A model generated the notes under the pieces. The model was not told where the DNA came from. It did no database searches and was given only the letters and a program-made list of their open reading frames with translations. A program made the position numbers and the translations under genes. A stretch of DNA of 47,793 bases from Enterobacteriaceae bacterium UBA2655 (GTDB taxonomy: Bacteria; Pseudomonadota; Gammaproteobacteria; Enterobacterales; Enterobacteriaceae): positions 1 to 47,793 of the forward strand of contig DENB01000062.1 of NCBI GenBank assembly GCA_002359495.1. The letters run 5' to 3'. Positions 10,242-21,433 of the stretch are shown here, piece after piece. Each line of letters opens with the position of its first letter. Within the stretch, counting starts at the first letter, position 1.

Positions 10242-10287
10242 AAGGACAGGTCTTATTCAGGCGTAAAGCAGATGAAGCGGTGGAAAA

Positions 10288-12102
10288 TCAAGGGGTAGAA
10301 AACAGCTGCCCTGCATGCGCCAGCGCCTGACTGCCCGATCTGGCGGGATTATCATAATTGTAAATATCTGTACGAAATTGCGGCTTGCCGTCATCCGCAA
10401 CCCAGGCGGTAAGATAATAAAGATTAACCGGGATGCGGTGTCGAATCGGCACATAGCGCGTGTTGCCCTCTTTCAGCGTGCTGGAGATACGCGTATCGTT
10501 CCAGCCGGCATCCTGCAGCAGCAACCCCGCCAGCTCCGACGCTTTGTTCACGCGCACGCAGCCGGAGCTCAAGGCTCTGATATCGCGCTGGAACAGATTG
10601 TGGTTCGGCGTATCGTGCAGATAGATGGCGTCTGAACTGGGCATATTGAATTTATAACGGCCCAGCGAGTTCATCGCGCCCGGCGCCTGCTGCAGGCGAT
10701 ACGGGAAAGAAGAGGCGGAAACCATGCTCCAGTCGATCATCGTGGGGTCGATCACTTCCGCATCCGCATTCCAGCCGGAAAGCAGCGTATAGCCATGTTT
10801 ATAAAGGTAGCCAGGATCGCGTTTCACCTTAGGAATGATATCCTGGCGCACCAGAGTCGTCGGCACGTTCCAGGGCGGATTCAGCACCACGTTATTCAGC
10901 GCGCTGCGCATCAGCGGCGTTTTACGATCCGGCCTTCCGACAATCACGCGCGACGACAGGATCTTGCTGCCGTTGTTGTAGTAAGTCAGCGAAAAGTTAG
11001 GGATATTCACCATAATGCCGTTATGCATATCATCCGGCAGCAGGCGCAGGCGTTGTATGTTCAGCGCCAGCAGCGCCGCGCGCAGCTGCGGCGATACGTT
11101 CAGCCATTCACGGGTGCGCGGGCCGATACTGCCGTCATCCGCCAGCCCCTGCCACTGCTGAAAGCGTTTTACCGCCGACACCAGCGCCTCGTCATAAAGT
11201 GTATCGCCGCTGGCTGTCGGGCTGTTCTGTACGTTGCCCGGCGATTGCGGAACGTTTGGCGGCAGATCCTTGACGCTGGCGGCCGACGGACTTACCGCGA
11301 CCGGCTGCGCCTGCTGACTGAGCGGCTCGGGGGCGGTAGGCACCGCATCATCGGCAGGCGTTGGCGCCTGGGTCTGCGCGTCGAGCATACCGGTGCGCTG
11401 CAGGATTTCGCGCAGCGCCGGCACATCGTCGCTCATCTGTCCGGGACGCAGCGTGTCGCGGTTTTTTAACTGCGGCCAGGGGCGGTTGTCTGACAGCAAC
11501 GTTTTCAGCGCCGCATGCATAGGCGCATATTGCGGATGCTGCGGCGCCAGAGAGGCGATAAAGGTGCGCGCGCCGCCGCCGTTCACCGCGTTCAGCCACT
11601 GATTGACGACCGGCGCGGCCGGCGACGCCAGTTTGTAGGGAACATTGCTGTAGAGCCAGGTCTCGCCCTGCGCCGGCACGCTGGAGGCGAACTGCAAATA
11701 GCCGAGCATGGCGTCGGAGAGCACCACGTCACGGGCGAAACCCTTGATATCGGGATTGGTCAGACGATCGACCCAGCGGGTAAATTGCGGCTGGACGCCG
11801 GAAAGCGCGACTTCAGCCAGCTGCTGCTGAAACTGTTGAACGGCGTCGCGATCCTGCCACAGCAGTTGCATATCGCGTCCCGCATAGAGGCTGGCCAGCG
11901 ACGACAGATAAAAAGGCTGTCCGCCGTCGGGAAACGCCTGTTGGATCCGCTGTTGGCTGTCCTGTAAGGAGGTCGTGCTGTGCGTGGTTCCCGGCAAGGC
12001 GGCGATAATCGCGGCGGACGGTCCCGCTACAGGCGCCAGCATCAGCCCCAGCCCCAGCGCAGCCGCAATACGGTTTAAAAATGTTTTTCTAATCAGCATC
12101 AT
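10288..12102 (-). CDS. ldtD: L,D-transpeptidase LdtD (YcbB)
   Basis: Periplasmic enzyme that forms 3-3 peptidoglycan crosslinks and supports beta-lactam bypass and envelope stress resistance in E. coli. With the start at 12102 the product has 604 residues. Parts in order: an N-terminal signal or anchor (~5-35), a helical scaffold domain, a low-complexity Pro/Ala/Ser linker (roughly 245-300), a peptidoglycan-binding domain ([25 protein letters not shown]) and the YkuD catalytic domain with HDTPNHNLF and the nucleophile in SSGCVRVN. The frame continues 17 codons upstream, but the tandem ATGs at 12102/12099 sit behind a G-rich ribosome-binding site. The linker differs clearly from E. coli. Confidence 0.93.
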   Translation of the reverse strand: MMLIRKTFLNRIAAALGLGLMLAPVAGPSAAIIAALPGTTHSTTSLQDSQQRIQQAFPDGGQPFYLSSLASLYAGRDMQLLWQDRDAVQQFQQQLAEVALSGVQPQFTRWVDRLTNPDIKGFARDVVLSDAMLGYLQFASSVPAQGETWLYSNVPYKLASPAAPVVNQWLNAVNGGGARTFIASLAPQHPQYAPMHAALKTLLSDNRPWPQLKNRDTLRPGQMSDDVPALREILQRTGMLDAQTQAPTPADDAVPTAPEPLSQQAQPVAVSPSAASVKDLPPNVPQSPGNVQNSPTASGDTLYDEALVSAVKRFQQWQGLADDGSIGPRTREWLNVSPQLRAALLALNIQRLRLLPDDMHNGIMVNIPNFSLTYYNNGSKILSSRVIVGRPDRKTPLMRSALNNVVLNPPWNVPTTLVRQDIIPKVKRDPGYLYKHGYTLLSGWNADAEVIDPTMIDWSMVSASSFPYRLQQAPGAMNSLGRYKFNMPSSDAIYLHDTPNHNLFQRDIRALSSGCVRVNKASELAGLLLQDAGWNDTRISSTLKEGNTRYVPIRHRIPVNLYYLTAWVADDGKPQFRTDIYNYDNPARSGSQALAHAGQLFSTP

Positions 12103-12185
12103 CCCTGCCCCCCTTATCTCAAACTGCTCAGCGACAACAAGAGATCGTCGCATTTAGCCGTGACTCATCATATTGAGTATACGAA

Positions 12186-12222
12186 TAAAAAACGGCATTC
12201 GCCTTACCCAGCGAATGCCGTT
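12186..12222 (-). terminator. Terminator of the cmoM-mukFEB operon
   Basis: A perfect 12-bp stem (AACGGCATTCGC / GCGAATGCCGTT) with an 8-nt loop is followed on the minus strand by six Us. It starts 30 bp past the mukB stop, separating the condensin operon from ldtD. Confidence 0.92.
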
Positions 12223-12251
12223 ATCAGATTAAACCCTGGAACGGTTTTTGA

Positions 12252-15200
12252 CTATATTTCCGCCTGGCTTTTTTCCGTTTCCGGCTGCGCTGCATTATCG
12301 CCGTCCGGGCTACGACGCAGCGGGGTCGGATCGGCGGCAAAACCGCGCAGGCCGACCACATGCACATGTTCGGTGTTGTTAAACACTTTACGCACCAGCT
12401 TATAGGTCGTGCCTTTTTCCGGGCTGATATTTTCCGGCGCCGCGATCACCAGCTGCATCTCAAGACGCTCGCACAGCTCGAACAGCGTAGCGATAGAACG
12501 GGCGTCGAGACGGGCCGCCTCATCAAGGAACAGCAGACGACAAGGGGAAATATCCTTGCCGCGCAGACGTCGCGACTCCTCTTCCCAGCTTTGCACCACC
12601 ATCACCAGAATCGACATGCCGGTGCCGATCGCTTCGCCGGTAGAGAGCGCCCCGCTCTCAGCGCGCAGCCAGCCGTCGGAGCCGCGGTTGACCTCCACTT
12701 CCATCTCCAGATAGTTGCGGTAGTCGAGCAGCTCTTCGCCGATGGTTTGCGGCGTGCGCTGACCCATATCGATCTGCGGATTCAGACGTTGATAAAGCTT
12801 CGCCAGCGCCTCGGAGAAGGTGAACCGGTTGCTGTTGAAAAGATCCTGATGCTGTTCATGCTCTTCAGAGAGCGTATCCAGTAGCATGGCGTGGGTTTCG
12901 CGCACGTTGACATTAAGCCGCACGCTGCGCACCTGGCCGAAGCTTACGGTCTGCAGGCCCTGGTTCAACTGGCGGATGCGGTTCTGCTCGCGCTGAATCG
13001 TTTTGCGGATAATATTCGCCGCGCTGCGCGAACTGATGGCTAACGTCTGCTCGCGCGCCGTTAACTCCTCGGTCAGGCGGTTCAGCTCAATCTCCATCTG
13101 CTCGATCGCTTCCACCGGATCGTCAGTACGGATAATGTCCTGACGGATACGCTCGCGCAGATGCTGATAGACGGCGATAAAGAACTGAATTTTGCGTTCG
13201 GGCCGTTTCGCATCTTCCGAAAGACGCAGCACGTCGCGCAGATGTTCGTTATCCGCCACCGCCAGACGCAGCGCGCCCAGCGCCTTATCCGACATAGAGC
13301 GCAGCTCATCGCCGCTGAGATAGGCGAACTCGCGGCGATGAAGGCGACGCTCGACGCCGTTCTCCTTCACCAGACGCATCACCGCGCGCCAGCCCGCTTT
13401 CGCCGATACCACCTGCTCGCGTATCTGGTGATAGTTGCGTTCCAGACTGCGCAGTTTTTTCTGCAGGCTTTCCATCTCCGCTTCGCAGAAGGTCAGCTGT
13501 TTTTCCAGCTGATTGCGGCGTGCGCGGTTGTGGCTCAGCGCGTTGTAAAGCTCATCGCGGCGCGTGCGGGCGCGCGCTTCGGCGCCGGCGTCCGCCTGCA
13601 CGCCGATATCCTGCATCTCCTGATGCAGCTCTTTCAGCATGTCGCGTCGGGCGTCGCTGGAGCTTTTCAGCGAGGCGAGCAGCTGCGAGTATTGCGTCAG
13701 CTGCGCCTGGTGCTCGCGCAGACGCTCGCGGGCGCGGGCGCGTTCGCCCTCGGCCTGCTCCAGCCGCTCGCGCAGCTTGCCGTTCAGGTCGCTGTTGCCG
13801 GTCAGCATGCCGGCGGAATCCGCGTAGCTGAAGTGGGCGCGGCGCTGTACGACCTCCGTCAGCGCAAAGGCCTGCTGACGCGCGGTTTGCTGCTGCTGGC
13901 GGGCCTGCTGATAGTCGGCTTGCAGCTGTTCATGCTGTTCCGGATCGCTCTGCAGCACCGACACCAGGCTTTCCAGCTTTGTCAGTTTGCCGCCGTGTTG
14001 ATGCAGGAAGCGTGCGGCGTCCTGCGCCTCTTCCACCTGCTCGCGCAGCTCTTCGCAACGATCCGCCAGCGTATCGTCCAGCAGCAGATTAACGCGCGGC
14101 AGCAGGCGGTTGAGCTGCGCGACGCCCTCTTTCGCCTGCTCGAACTGCTGGCGCTGCTGCTGGTTGCTGTTTTCGTGCTGGCTCAGCGCGCGCTCAAGGT
14201 CGTTGCGGCGCGCGTTCAGCTCGCGCAGCTGCGCTTCGGGATCCTCGTCGAAGGCCACCGCCAGATGCGTGCCGATAAAGCGGCTGAAAGATTGATGCAG
14301 GCGCTGGGTTTTCTGTACGTCGAACGAGAGCGTGGCGTAGATTTCCGCCAGACGATCGCGCTCGTTATTCAGCAGTTCAAGCTGGTTTTCACGCGCCGCC
14401 CGGCCAAAAAGCGGCACTTTGGGGAAGCGGGAATAACGCCACTGGCGCTCCGCCACCTTCACCACCACCGCGTTTTCCAGCTCGTCAACGCTGAACACGC
14501 TGTCATCGAAAGACTGCGGATCCCCTTCGATCAGGTAGAGATCTTCCGGGCAATCCTCAAGGCCATCCAGCAGCTCGCGCACCAGCGAGAGATCCGGCAC
14601 CACGATCGCATGGCGCGACGGACCATACAGCGCCGAGAAGTAAGGCGCGTCCTCAAGGGTGACGTCATCATAAATTTCCGACAGCAGCACGCCGCCGAAG
14701 CGTTCCGCCAGCTGCGTCAGGCGCGCATCTTCCGCCCCCCCCGGCTGGCTGAGACGCTCGATTTGCTGCTCGACCTGGCGTTTGCGCACGGCGATGTCGT
14801 CGCGTTCCACCGTGGTTTCACGCTCGCGCTCCAGCAGCAGCTGCATATATTCCGTGACCTGCTGGCTGCTGGCCAGCTGTTCGCCGGTCTGCTCGCTCAG
14901 CTGGGTCAGGATCTCCTGCGCCGCCAGCCAGTGCGGCGCGCGCGCGGTCAGCGCATTGATGCGTTCGCGCAGCTGCTCCAGTTCCTGGCGCATCATCATG
15001 CGCTGTTCGCCCGCGTCGGCGACGCTGGCGCTCAGCTGTTCGATCTGCGCTTCCAGCTCGCGGTGCAGACTTTCCAGCGCGTCGGGATCGTACTGCTGTC
15101 CCTGTCGCTTGCAGAATTCGGCTAACAGCCGTTCGGCGTCATGCTGTTCGCGCAGACGCTGCTCCAGTTCGGAAAGCCGCAAACGCAGCGAAGAGAGCTG

Positions 15201-16739
15201 ATCGGCTTGATGGCGCTGATTGGCGGCGTCACGCAGCAGCTCGCGTCCGGTTTGCCAGGCGTCGTGGCGGCTTACCGCGCCCGCGATGCTGGTGACCAGC
15301 TGCAGCGCCTGCTCGAACTGGCTGTGCGCCGCTTCGGCCACGCTCAGCTTCTGCTCCAGCTGCAACAGCTGCCCGGTCGCTTCCTGTTCGCGCGCCTGGA
15401 AAGTCTCCAGCCAGTGCTCTGCATTGTCGACGCTGAGATCCGGCAGCTGGCAGAGCGCGCGGGCGCGCTCCAGCGCCTGCAGCGCCTGCTGATACTGAAT
15501 GGCCCGGGTCTGCTGAACGTCCAGCGCCTGCTGAAAATCAGCCAGCTGACTTTTCAGCTCATCCACTTCCAGCTCGGCGGCTTCGGCGCGCGCTTCGTTC
15601 TCTTCATGCCGCTCGCGCGCTTCGGCGACGATTTCGTTCTGCTCTTCCAGCCGCCAGGAAAGTTCGTCCAGATCGGCCTGGTAACGCTCGATTTTCTCCT
15701 GCTGACGCATCGCGGTCTGCACCAGGTTGAGATGATCACTGGCGGCCTGATAATCGCTTTCCAGATCGTTTTCCGCCGCGCTGTGCTCAGAAAGTTCGCG
15801 CGCCATCTCAATATGGCGATACTGTTCCGACGCGAGCTGGCTGCGGCTGGTAAACAGCTCGTTACGCAGCTGCAGCGCGCCGTCAAGATGGATGCGGCGC
15901 TCATTGGCGTGCCGCATGTAATCTGCGGAGACGTAGCTGGTGGCTTCAGAGATCAGGTGCTTGAAGAGGTCGCGATCGGATTGGGTGACGCGGATCGCTT
16001 CCAGCGTCATGCGGTTTTCGCGCAGCGCCGCCTCCATATCCTGGAAGGCTTTACGCACGCCGCTGTTTTCCGGCAGCAGGTAATCGCGCAGCGAACGGGT
16101 GATGGCGCTGGAGATGCCGCCGTACAGCGAAGCTTCAATCAGACGATAAAACTTGCTGCGGTCGCTGGCCGAGCGCAGACGACGCGGCACAATGCCGAGA
16201 TCGAACATCATTGCGTGATAGTCGGTCACCGAGTTGAACTGCCGGAACTGCACGCCTTCCTGCGCCTCAGCCCGTTCTTTCACTTCATTGAGCGGGAGCA
16301 CGCGCGCCTGACGGCTGTTGAGAATTTCCGTCAGCATATCGGTGGGATTGCTGTCCGACGGCAGGCCGTGAATACTGAACGGCTTGATATCGACCTTTTT
16401 ATCGCGACCGGCTATCTGCTGCAGACGTACCCCGACCACCACGCGCTGCTGGCGTGAGTTGACCACGTCCAGCACCGAGTAGCAGACGCCGGCGCGCAGC
16501 TTACCGTGAAGGCCTTTATCACGCGATCCCGAAGTCGCGCCCGCCTCCGTGGTGTTACGAAAGTGCAGCAGGGTTAAATCCGGGATCAGCGCCGTGACAA
16601 AAGCGGCCATCGTCGTGGATTTCCCGGCGCCGTTACCGCCGGAAAGCGTCGTCACCAGCTCATCCAGATCAAAGGTGCGGGCGAAGAACCCGTTCCAGTT
16701 AATCAGCGTCAGCGAACGAAATTTACCGCGTTCAATCAT
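12252..16739 (-). CDS. mukB: Chromosome partition protein MukB (SMC-like condensin)
   Basis: ATPase subunit of the MukBEF condensin that organises the chromosome. The product has 1495 residues, against 1486 in E. coli. Walker A is GGNGAGKS (residues 34-41), the ABC signature is [11 protein letters not shown] and Walker [14 protein letters not shown] near the C-terminus. Two long coiled-coil arms rich in Glu, Gln and Leu flank the central hinge ([26 protein letters not shown]). The start codon overlaps the mukE stop as ATGA, indicating translational coupling. The extra length is a polar C-terminal tail of about 30 residues after VGLRGFA, the only poorly conserved part. Confidence 0.98.
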   Translation of the reverse strand: MIERGKFRSLTLINWNGFFARTFDLDELVTTLSGGNGAGKSTTMAAFVTALIPDLTLLHFRNTTEAGATSGSRDKGLHGKLRAGVCYSVLDVVNSRQQRVVVGVRLQQIAGRDKKVDIKPFSIHGLPSDSNPTDMLTEILNSRQARVLPLNEVKERAEAQEGVQFRQFNSVTDYHAMMFDLGIVPRRLRSASDRSKFYRLIEASLYGGISSAITRSLRDYLLPENSGVRKAFQDMEAALRENRMTLEAIRVTQSDRDLFKHLISEATSYVSADYMRHANERRIHLDGALQLRNELFTSRSQLASEQYRHIEMARELSEHSAAENDLESDYQAASDHLNLVQTAMRQQEKIERYQADLDELSWRLEEQNEIVAEARERHEENEARAEAAELEVDELKSQLADFQQALDVQQTRAIQYQQALQALERARALCQLPDLSVDNAEHWLETFQAREQEATGQLLQLEQKLSVAEAAHSQFEQALQLVTSIAGAVSRHDAWQTGRELLRDAANQRHQADQLSSLRLRLSELEQRLREQHDAERLLAEFCKRQGQQYDPDALESLHRELEAQIEQLSASVADAGEQRMMMRQELEQLRERINALTARAPHWLAAQEILTQLSEQTGEQLASSQQVTEYMQLLLERERETTVERDDIAVRKRQVEQQIERLSQPGGAEDARLTQLAERFGGVLLSEIYDDVTLEDAPYFSALYGPSRHAIVVPDLSLVRELLDGLEDCPEDLYLIEGDPQSFDDSVFSVDELENAVVVKVAERQWRYSRFPKVPLFGRAARENQLELLNNERDRLAEIYATLSFDVQKTQRLHQSFSRFIGTHLAVAFDEDPEAQLRELNARRNDLERALSQHENSNQQQRQQFEQAKEGVAQLNRLLPRVNLLLDDTLADRCEELREQVEEAQDAARFLHQHGGKLTKLESLVSVLQSDPEQHEQLQADYQQARQQQQTARQQAFALTEVVQRRAHFSYADSAGMLTGNSDLNGKLRERLEQAEGERARARERLREHQAQLTQYSQLLASLKSSSDARRDMLKELHQEMQDIGVQADAGAEARARTRRDELYNALSHNRARRNQLEKQLTFCEAEMESLQKKLRSLERNYHQIREQVVSAKAGWRAVMRLVKENGVERRLHRREFAYLSGDELRSMSDKALGALRLAVADNEHLRDVLRLSEDAKRPERKIQFFIAVYQHLRERIRQDIIRTDDPVEAIEQMEIELNRLTEELTAREQTLAISSRSAANIIRKTIQREQNRIRQLNQGLQTVSFGQVRSVRLNVNVRETHAMLLDTLSEEHEQHQDLFNSNRFTFSEALAKLYQRLNPQIDMGQRTPQTIGEELLDYRNYLEMEVEVNRGSDGWLRAESGALSTGEAIGTGMSILVMVVQSWEEESRRLRGKDISPCRLLFLDEAARLDARSIATLFELCERLEMQLVIAAPENISPEKGTTYKLVRKVFNNTEHVHVVGLRGFAADPTPLRRSPDGDNAAQPETEKSQAEI

Positions 16740-17470
16740 GCTTGCTCTTCCTCTGCGTTATCCACCGCATCGCTTTCCATGTCGTTGTCATTGTCCGCCT
16801 CGCTCTCCTCCGGCTGCGCACTTTTGCTCTCCAGCGCCATCGCTTCGCCATCGCGAATCAGACGCAGCTGCGCTTCGCGCGGATCGTCTCCGCTGCGCAC
16901 GTCGGCACCGAAGCGAAAGACCGATTCGGTGATGCGAAACTTGCTGCTGTCATGCCCCATGAACCACACCATGCCGAGACGGCGCAGGCGGCTCAGCGAC
17001 GCGCGCATCTTCTCCTGCAGTTTGGCGCGGTCCAGGTCGGATCCGGTGGAGCGCTGGTTAACCAGCTTCAGCAGCTTGTTCTCATCCGCCAGCGCCATCA
17101 GCTCATCGTACAGCTCCTGCTGGGTAAAGATGCCTTCATTCGCCAGGCGCTCCGGGCTGAGGTAGAGATAGCAGAGGATCTTGCCGACCATCATATCCAG
17201 TTCAGAAAGCACCGAGCGCGGGATCAGCGTGGTCGCGCGCGGGCGCAGGTAGAAAAAACCTTCCGGCGCGCGAATCAGCTCCACGTTGTAGCGGGCGTAA
17301 AACTCTTCCAAAAATTCCTGGTAATCCATCAGAAATGCGTGTTGATCCAGCTCTTCCAGACCAATATGACGCCCGGCGCGCAGCTGACTGTCCAGCGCGG
17401 GGAAAAGCGGGTTCGCCAGTGCCTGAGCCAGCTTAACCGGCATCACTTGTTCAATATTTGTCGATGACAT
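16736..17470 (-). CDS. mukE: Condensin subunit MukE
   Basis: Winged-helix accessory subunit that binds MukF and MukB in the MukBEF complex. The start at 17470 gives [21 protein letters not shown], the family N-terminus; the frame runs 9 codons further upstream without support. The product has 244 residues, about 10 more than E. coli, the excess being a strongly acidic C-terminal tail rich in Glu, Asp and Asn (from about residue 215). It overlaps mukF by 20 bp at its start and mukB by 4 bp at its end. Confidence 0.96.
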   Translation of the reverse strand: MSSTNIEQVMPVKLAQALANPLFPALDSQLRAGRHIGLEELDQHAFLMDYQEFLEEFYARYNVELIRAPEGFFYLRPRATTLIPRSVLSELDMMVGKILCYLYLSPERLANEGIFTQQELYDELMALADENKLLKLVNQRSTGSDLDRAKLQEKMRASLSRLRRLGMVWFMGHDSSKFRITESVFRFGADVRSGDDPREAQLRLIRDGEAMALESKSAQPEESEADNDNDMESDAVDNAEEEQA

Positions 17471-18773
17471 GTGCCTGCACCTTGGCTCCGTAATCATTGA
17501 TGGCCTGCCACTCTGCGGGCAGGCCGGCTAAATCGGCCTCGGCAACGCCTAAACGCACCGCCTGATCCACCAGGATGCGCGCCAGGTCGAAGTGCCGCGC
17601 GCGCGGATACTGCGCCAGATAGTCGCGCATTACGCTGGCCAGATTCAGGGGTTGTTGCCGGGTTTTATAAACTTGCAGCGCCTCTTCGATCATCGCAGCC
17701 AGTTGCTCGCGGATTTCATTGATCTCTTCATATTCCATTTCCGCCGGCAGCTCGCCCATGACCTCATCGTTGCGCAGCGTCATTTCATCATCGCGCAGAT
17801 CAAACAGGCGGTCAGCGTTGGCATGGGTTAACGCCCAGGGCTGATCGAAATAGTTCTGCACCGACTGGCGCAGACGCTGGGCGAAAACGCGGTTTTTATC
17901 CATATCGATAGCGGTACGGATGAATTTATGCACGTGACGGTCGTAGCCGATCCAGAGATCGATCGCCTGCTGGCCCCAGCTGATAATGCGGTCCAGCTTG
18001 TTTTGTAGATCGAAAACCAGCTTATCGACGAAGCCTAAATCGGGGCTGTTCAGCGTCGCGTCCTGAATGCGCAACAGGTTGGCCTGCAGCTTGTCGCCCG
18101 CCGCTTCCAGCGTGTCCTGCAGCTCGCGCAGCGTGCCGGAGGTTTCGGATAACAACAGCTCGCAGCTGGAGATGGCGGCGCGCCAGTCTTTGTTCAGCAA
18201 ATCGGCGATATCGGTTTTGACCGTCTGTTGCTGCTCATCCATCAGCCGCTGGGTCATGTCGATGCTGTCGAAAATCTCGGCCACGGAATACTTCAGCGGC
18301 GCGAAGACGTTGCGATGCCAGTGAAATTCGTCGCCGTCCTCTTCTGCGGCATCGGCGGCGCGCTTCAGCTCCTGCGCCACGATGGAGAGCTGCATCGACA
18401 GACGCAGCGTGGAAAATTCGCGCTGGCGGATGTAGTAGTCGGTAATGCCGATCGCCAGCGGCGTCAGACGGTAGATGGCATGGCCTTCGGTCAGCTCGCT
18501 GGTGAAGCGGTTAAGCAGGCGCTGGCGCACCATGTCGTTAATGGCATTGTTGGCGCGCGCCTGCACGGTTTCATGGGTTTGTTCGAATGCTTTGCTGACG
18601 TGGCGGAAAGCGTCGATCAGCTCCCCTTCGCTCATTTCGCCGTCCATGCGCTCGCCGTTCAAGGTGGCGATAGCCAGCAAAAACGCCAGACGCTCCACGG
18701 GCAGCGCAAGAGAAAAATCGTTCTTGCGCGCCCAGGCAACCAGTTCCGGTACCGTCTGGGAAAATTCACTCAT
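17451..18773 (-). CDS. mukF: Condensin kleisin subunit MukF
   Basis: Kleisin that dimerises and bridges the MukB heads. The product is 440 residues, as in E. coli. The N-terminal winged-helix dimerisation domain ([20 protein letters not shown] onward), a middle helical region and a C-terminal winged helix that contacts the MukB head (from about 330) can be followed. An acidic segment ([13 protein letters not shown]) near 330 matches the flexible linker. The start overlaps the cmoM stop as ATGA. It is the second gene of cmoM-mukF-mukE-mukB. Confidence 0.97.
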   Translation of the reverse strand: MSEFSQTVPELVAWARKNDFSLALPVERLAFLLAIATLNGERMDGEMSEGELIDAFRHVSKAFEQTHETVQARANNAINDMVRQRLLNRFTSELTEGHAIYRLTPLAIGITDYYIRQREFSTLRLSMQLSIVAQELKRAADAAEEDGDEFHWHRNVFAPLKYSVAEIFDSIDMTQRLMDEQQQTVKTDIADLLNKDWRAAISSCELLLSETSGTLRELQDTLEAAGDKLQANLLRIQDATLNSPDLGFVDKLVFDLQNKLDRIISWGQQAIDLWIGYDRHVHKFIRTAIDMDKNRVFAQRLRQSVQNYFDQPWALTHANADRLFDLRDDEMTLRNDEVMGELPAEMEYEEINEIREQLAAMIEEALQVYKTRQQPLNLASVMRDYLAQYPRARHFDLARILVDQAVRLGVAEADLAGLPAEWQAINDYGAKVQAHVIDKY

Positions 18774-19555
18774 AATAGGTCCTTCTGCCTGGGTTTACGC
18801 GCGGTCACGTGGATATAGCGCCCTAAGCTTAAAAAGGGTTCCTGGCGACAATAGCGCCGTTCCATCTCGATAATTTCCTCAACGCTTTTTTCCACGCCCG
18901 ACGGCTTTTTCATATAGTCGTAAAACACCCGAATGCCGGCGCGCCGCTCAATTTCAAAGCCGCACGCTTGCAGCCAGCCATAGACATGCTCGGGGTCGCG
19001 CGGATAATCGGGCGACAGGGTGCGCTTTTTACGTTTGGACATATTGGCCCGCAGATAGCCGAAGTTGCCTAAGGTCAGCGTACGCAGCGTCAGGCCATGC
19101 AGGTTGTAGAACATCAGCGACAGCGCTCCGCCAGGCTGCAACACCTGATATAGCGCCTTGAGGACAAGTTCCGGCTCAACTACCCATTCAAGCACAGCGT
19201 GAAACAATACCAGATCCACTGGCTTATCCAAATGATCGCCCACCTGCTGCGCGCTAATTTGTTTGAATTGCATGTTTGCGCTCACGCCCTGTTCGCGCGC
19301 ATGCTCCTCCGCCCGGCGCAACATTTCAGCGGAGAGGTCGCACAGCACGATTTGATGGCCGCGCGCCGCCAGGCCGGACGAGATCTGTCCGAGTCCGCCT
19401 CCGGCGTCGAGAATGGTCAGCGGGCCGGCCGGCAGCCCAGGCAACAGCGCGTCCAGCTCATCCCAGAGGATCGCCTGACGCACCTGACCTTTTGTCGTGC
19501 CGTAAATATTTTGCGAGAATTTCTCCGCCAGATCGTCGAAGTTGCGATCCTGCAT
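18770..19555 (-). CDS. cmoM: tRNA 5-carboxymethoxyuridine methyltransferase CmoM (SmtA)
   Basis: SAM-dependent Rossmann-fold methyltransferase that turns cmo5U34 into its methyl ester in wobble-position tRNA. The product is 261 residues. The SAM-binding glycine motif is LDAGGGLGQ, followed by the acidic residue in VLCDLSAEM, and the family segment [17 protein letters not shown] is present. The ATG at 19555 restores the family start [14 protein letters not shown] and has GGAG 8 bp upstream; the frame is open 19 codons further. First gene of the mukFEB operon, divergent from elyC. Confidence 0.95.
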   Translation of the reverse strand: MQDRNFDDLAEKFSQNIYGTTKGQVRQAILWDELDALLPGLPAGPLTILDAGGGLGQISSGLAARGHQIVLCDLSAEMLRRAEEHAREQGVSANMQFKQISAQQVGDHLDKPVDLVLFHAVLEWVVEPELVLKALYQVLQPGGALSLMFYNLHGLTLRTLTLGNFGYLRANMSKRKKRTLSPDYPRDPEHVYGWLQACGFEIERRAGIRVFYDYMKKPSGVEKSVEEIIEMERRYCRQEPFLSLGRYIHVTARKPRQKDLL

Positions 19556-19680
19556 GTCCTGCGCTCCGCTATGCTGCCGTAAGAGATGTGCTATTTTGTC
19601 ACAGGCACACAAAGAATGAACCTTTCATCCCCTTCTTCCTCATCAGCTGCTGTTTTTTCAGACAAAAGGAGAATGTTTCG

Positions 19681-20466
19681 ATGTTTTTTAACCTGAAAAA
19701 GCTGATCGGCGGCTTACTGCTTCCCTTGCCGTTTCTGCTTTTGCTGATGGCGATTGCGATTTTGCTGCTCTGGTTCAGTCACTGGCAAAAAACGGGCAAA
19801 ATTTTACTCTCGCTGAGCTGGATTTTTTTACTGCTGCTCAGCCTGCAGCCGGTCGCCGATCGCCTGCTGCTGCCGCTGGAAAACCGCTATGCAACCTGGA
19901 ACGGCACGGAAAAAATCGATTATATCGTCGTGCTGGGCGGCGGTTATACCTTTAACCCGGCATGGGCGCCGAGCTCCAACCTGGTGGGCAACAGTCTGGC
20001 GCGCGTCAACGAAGGGGTGCGCCAGTGGCGGAAAAACCCGGCTGCGACCCTGATTTTTACCGGCGCCGCAGCGGGGCAGAATCCGGTCAGCAACGCGCGC
20101 GTGGCCGCGCAGGTGGCGGAGAGCCTGGGCGTTCCCCCCGAACGCGTCATTACGCTTGAGCAGCCGCAGGATACGCAGCAGGAAGCGCGCGCGGTCAAAG
20201 CCCTTATCGACCAGCGCCCTTTCCTGCTGGTGACCTCCGCTAACCATTTGCCGCGCGCGATGCGCTTTTTTCACGCGCAGGGATTGCATCCGATCGCGGC
20301 GCCGGCCAATCAGCTGGCGATCACCTCGCCGCTGAACTGGTGGGAAAAAGCCATTCCCTCGCCGCTCTGGCTCAGCCATAGCGAACGCGCCTGGTATGAA
20401 TCGCTGGGACGGCTCTGGCAGCAGCTCAGGTCGCAAGCGCAGCCCTCAGCCGAGCCAGGGCAATAG
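19681..20466 (+). CDS. elyC: Envelope biogenesis factor ElyC (YcbC, DUF218)
   Basis: Inner-membrane protein; the E. coli homologue affects peptidoglycan synthesis and lipid-carrier metabolism, especially at low temperature. The product has 261 residues. Two hydrophobic segments lie at about residues 10-31 and 40-57, followed by a DUF218 domain beginning IDYIVVLGGGY, with FTGAAAG, DTQQEA and VTSANHLPRAM as conserved parts. The start at 19681 is preceded by AAGGAG. The frame is open far upstream but that part overlaps cmoM and does not resemble the family. Its last 21 bp overlap the 3' end of ycbJ on the opposite strand. Confidence 0.93.
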   Translation: MFFNLKKLIGGLLLPLPFLLLLMAIAILLLWFSHWQKTGKILLSLSWIFLLLLSLQPVADRLLLPLENRYATWNGTEKIDYIVVLGGGYTFNPAWAPSSNLVGNSLARVNEGVRQWRKNPAATLIFTGAAAGQNPVSNARVAAQVAESLGVPPERVITLEQPQDTQQEARAVKALIDQRPFLLVTSANHLPRAMRFFHAQGLHPIAAPANQLAITSPLNWWEKAIPSPLWLSHSERAWYESLGRLWQQLRSQAQPSAEPGQ

Positions 20467-21339
20467 CTGTTCGCGCGCATGATCGAAACGCGGACGATCG
20501 AACTCGCCGGTATGAACCAGGCTTTCCACGCAGTCCCATAACTGATAGACCCAGCGGCGCCAGATAAAGCCTTCATCAACCGGCGCCCGCTGCAGATAAT
20601 ATTGCAATAACGACGCTTCGGCGCCGCTGTCGCTGAGCCGGAACAGCTCATATTCACGCGGCGCCCAGAGCATAATTCCCGGCTGCGTCATGGCCAGCAG
20701 CCGGTCGGTGTGAGGATCTTTCAGAATGGCGCTCAGCCTGAGGTTGGCGTGGATCAGCACAGAGGGATCGCTAAAGTGACGAAACAGATGTGGCAGCTGC
20801 TGGCGACAGCGATATAAAATTTGCCGATCTTCCAGCGTGAAAAAAGGCGGACGCAGATAGCCCAGCGTCGACCAGAGCACCTCCACGCGCTGCTGAAACC
20901 AGGCGGGCCAGCGGTTCTCCTGGATGCTGTCCAGACTGCCCGTCAGGCCGTGGCTGTCGATACGGTGCCAGGCGAGCAGGCCTTCGACAATCTCTTCCCA
21001 CAGCTGTTCGCGACGCGCGGCGCTGCGCGCAGGCGCTTCGGCCGACACGCCGCCCAGACGTTCCATCAGTAATACTTCATGAGACGGCTTTTGCTGGCTC
21101 AGTACCAAGCCGTAAACCACCGGCACTTTGATCATGCCCTCATGGCCCAGCATCGTCAGCTTTTTAGCCTCCAGCGCCGCGCGCCCCTTGTGGCGAAAAT
21201 ATTTCGCCACCAGCGGCATCGCATGACCATGGCGATCGTAAAGCGCGTAGAGCCAGGAAAAGGGTTGCTCGCTGAGCGTTTCCAGGCGGCTAACCGTCTC
21301 GCCCAGCACCAGCGTCAGTTCAGACCTGAGCTGTTCCAT
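20446..21339 (-). CDS. ycbJ: YcbJ, aminoglycoside-phosphotransferase-like protein
   Basis: 297 residues, full length compared with E. coli YcbJ, whose function is unknown. The fold family (APH/choline-kinase-like) is suggested by the spacing of an N-terminal lobe, the LLAWHRIDSHGLTGS segment and a loop that in active kinases reads HxDxxxxN. Here the loop is VLIHANLRLSAIL, with Asn in place of the catalytic Asp, and the following metal-binding segment is also unlike active members, so it may be a pseudokinase or a binding protein. A strong GAGGAGG ribosome-binding site lies 7 bp upstream but can be hidden in a hairpin. It follows kdsB by 94 bp. Confidence 0.9.
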   Translation of the reverse strand: MEQLRSELTLVLGETVSRLETLSEQPFSWLYALYDRHGHAMPLVAKYFRHKGRAALEAKKLTMLGHEGMIKVPVVYGLVLSQQKPSHEVLLMERLGGVSAEAPARSAARREQLWEEIVEGLLAWHRIDSHGLTGSLDSIQENRWPAWFQQRVEVLWSTLGYLRPPFFTLEDRQILYRCRQQLPHLFRHFSDPSVLIHANLRLSAILKDPHTDRLLAMTQPGIMLWAPREYELFRLSDSGAEASLLQYYLQRAPVDEGFIWRRWVYQLWDCVESLVHTGEFDRPRFDHAREQLLPWLG

Positions 21340-21346
21340 GCGTTAT

Positions 21347-21369
21347 CCTCCTCAGGCTTATCCTGGAGG
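21347..21369 (-). promoter_or_regulatory. Hairpin masking the ycbJ ribosome-binding site
   Basis: On the minus strand CCTCCAGG can pair with CCTGAGGAGG around an ATAAG loop, giving 8 pairs with a two-base GA bulge. The 3' arm is the ribosome-binding site itself (GGAGG, 7 bp before ATG). Folding would block ycbJ translation unless melted or displaced. The pairing was found by eye; no energy was computed. Confidence 0.5.
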
Positions 21370-21433
21370 TATTGCAATGAATAGCCTGGTAACTGATTAA
21401 ACTTTGTCGGGACGGTTACGCCCCGGCATCCTG

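Noticed and set aside
13161..15125. Long open frame of about 650 codons antisense to mukB
   Set aside because: It mirrors the Gln/Leu/Arg-rich coiled-coil codons of mukB, has no ribosome-binding site or family resemblance, and mukB is certain on the other strand.
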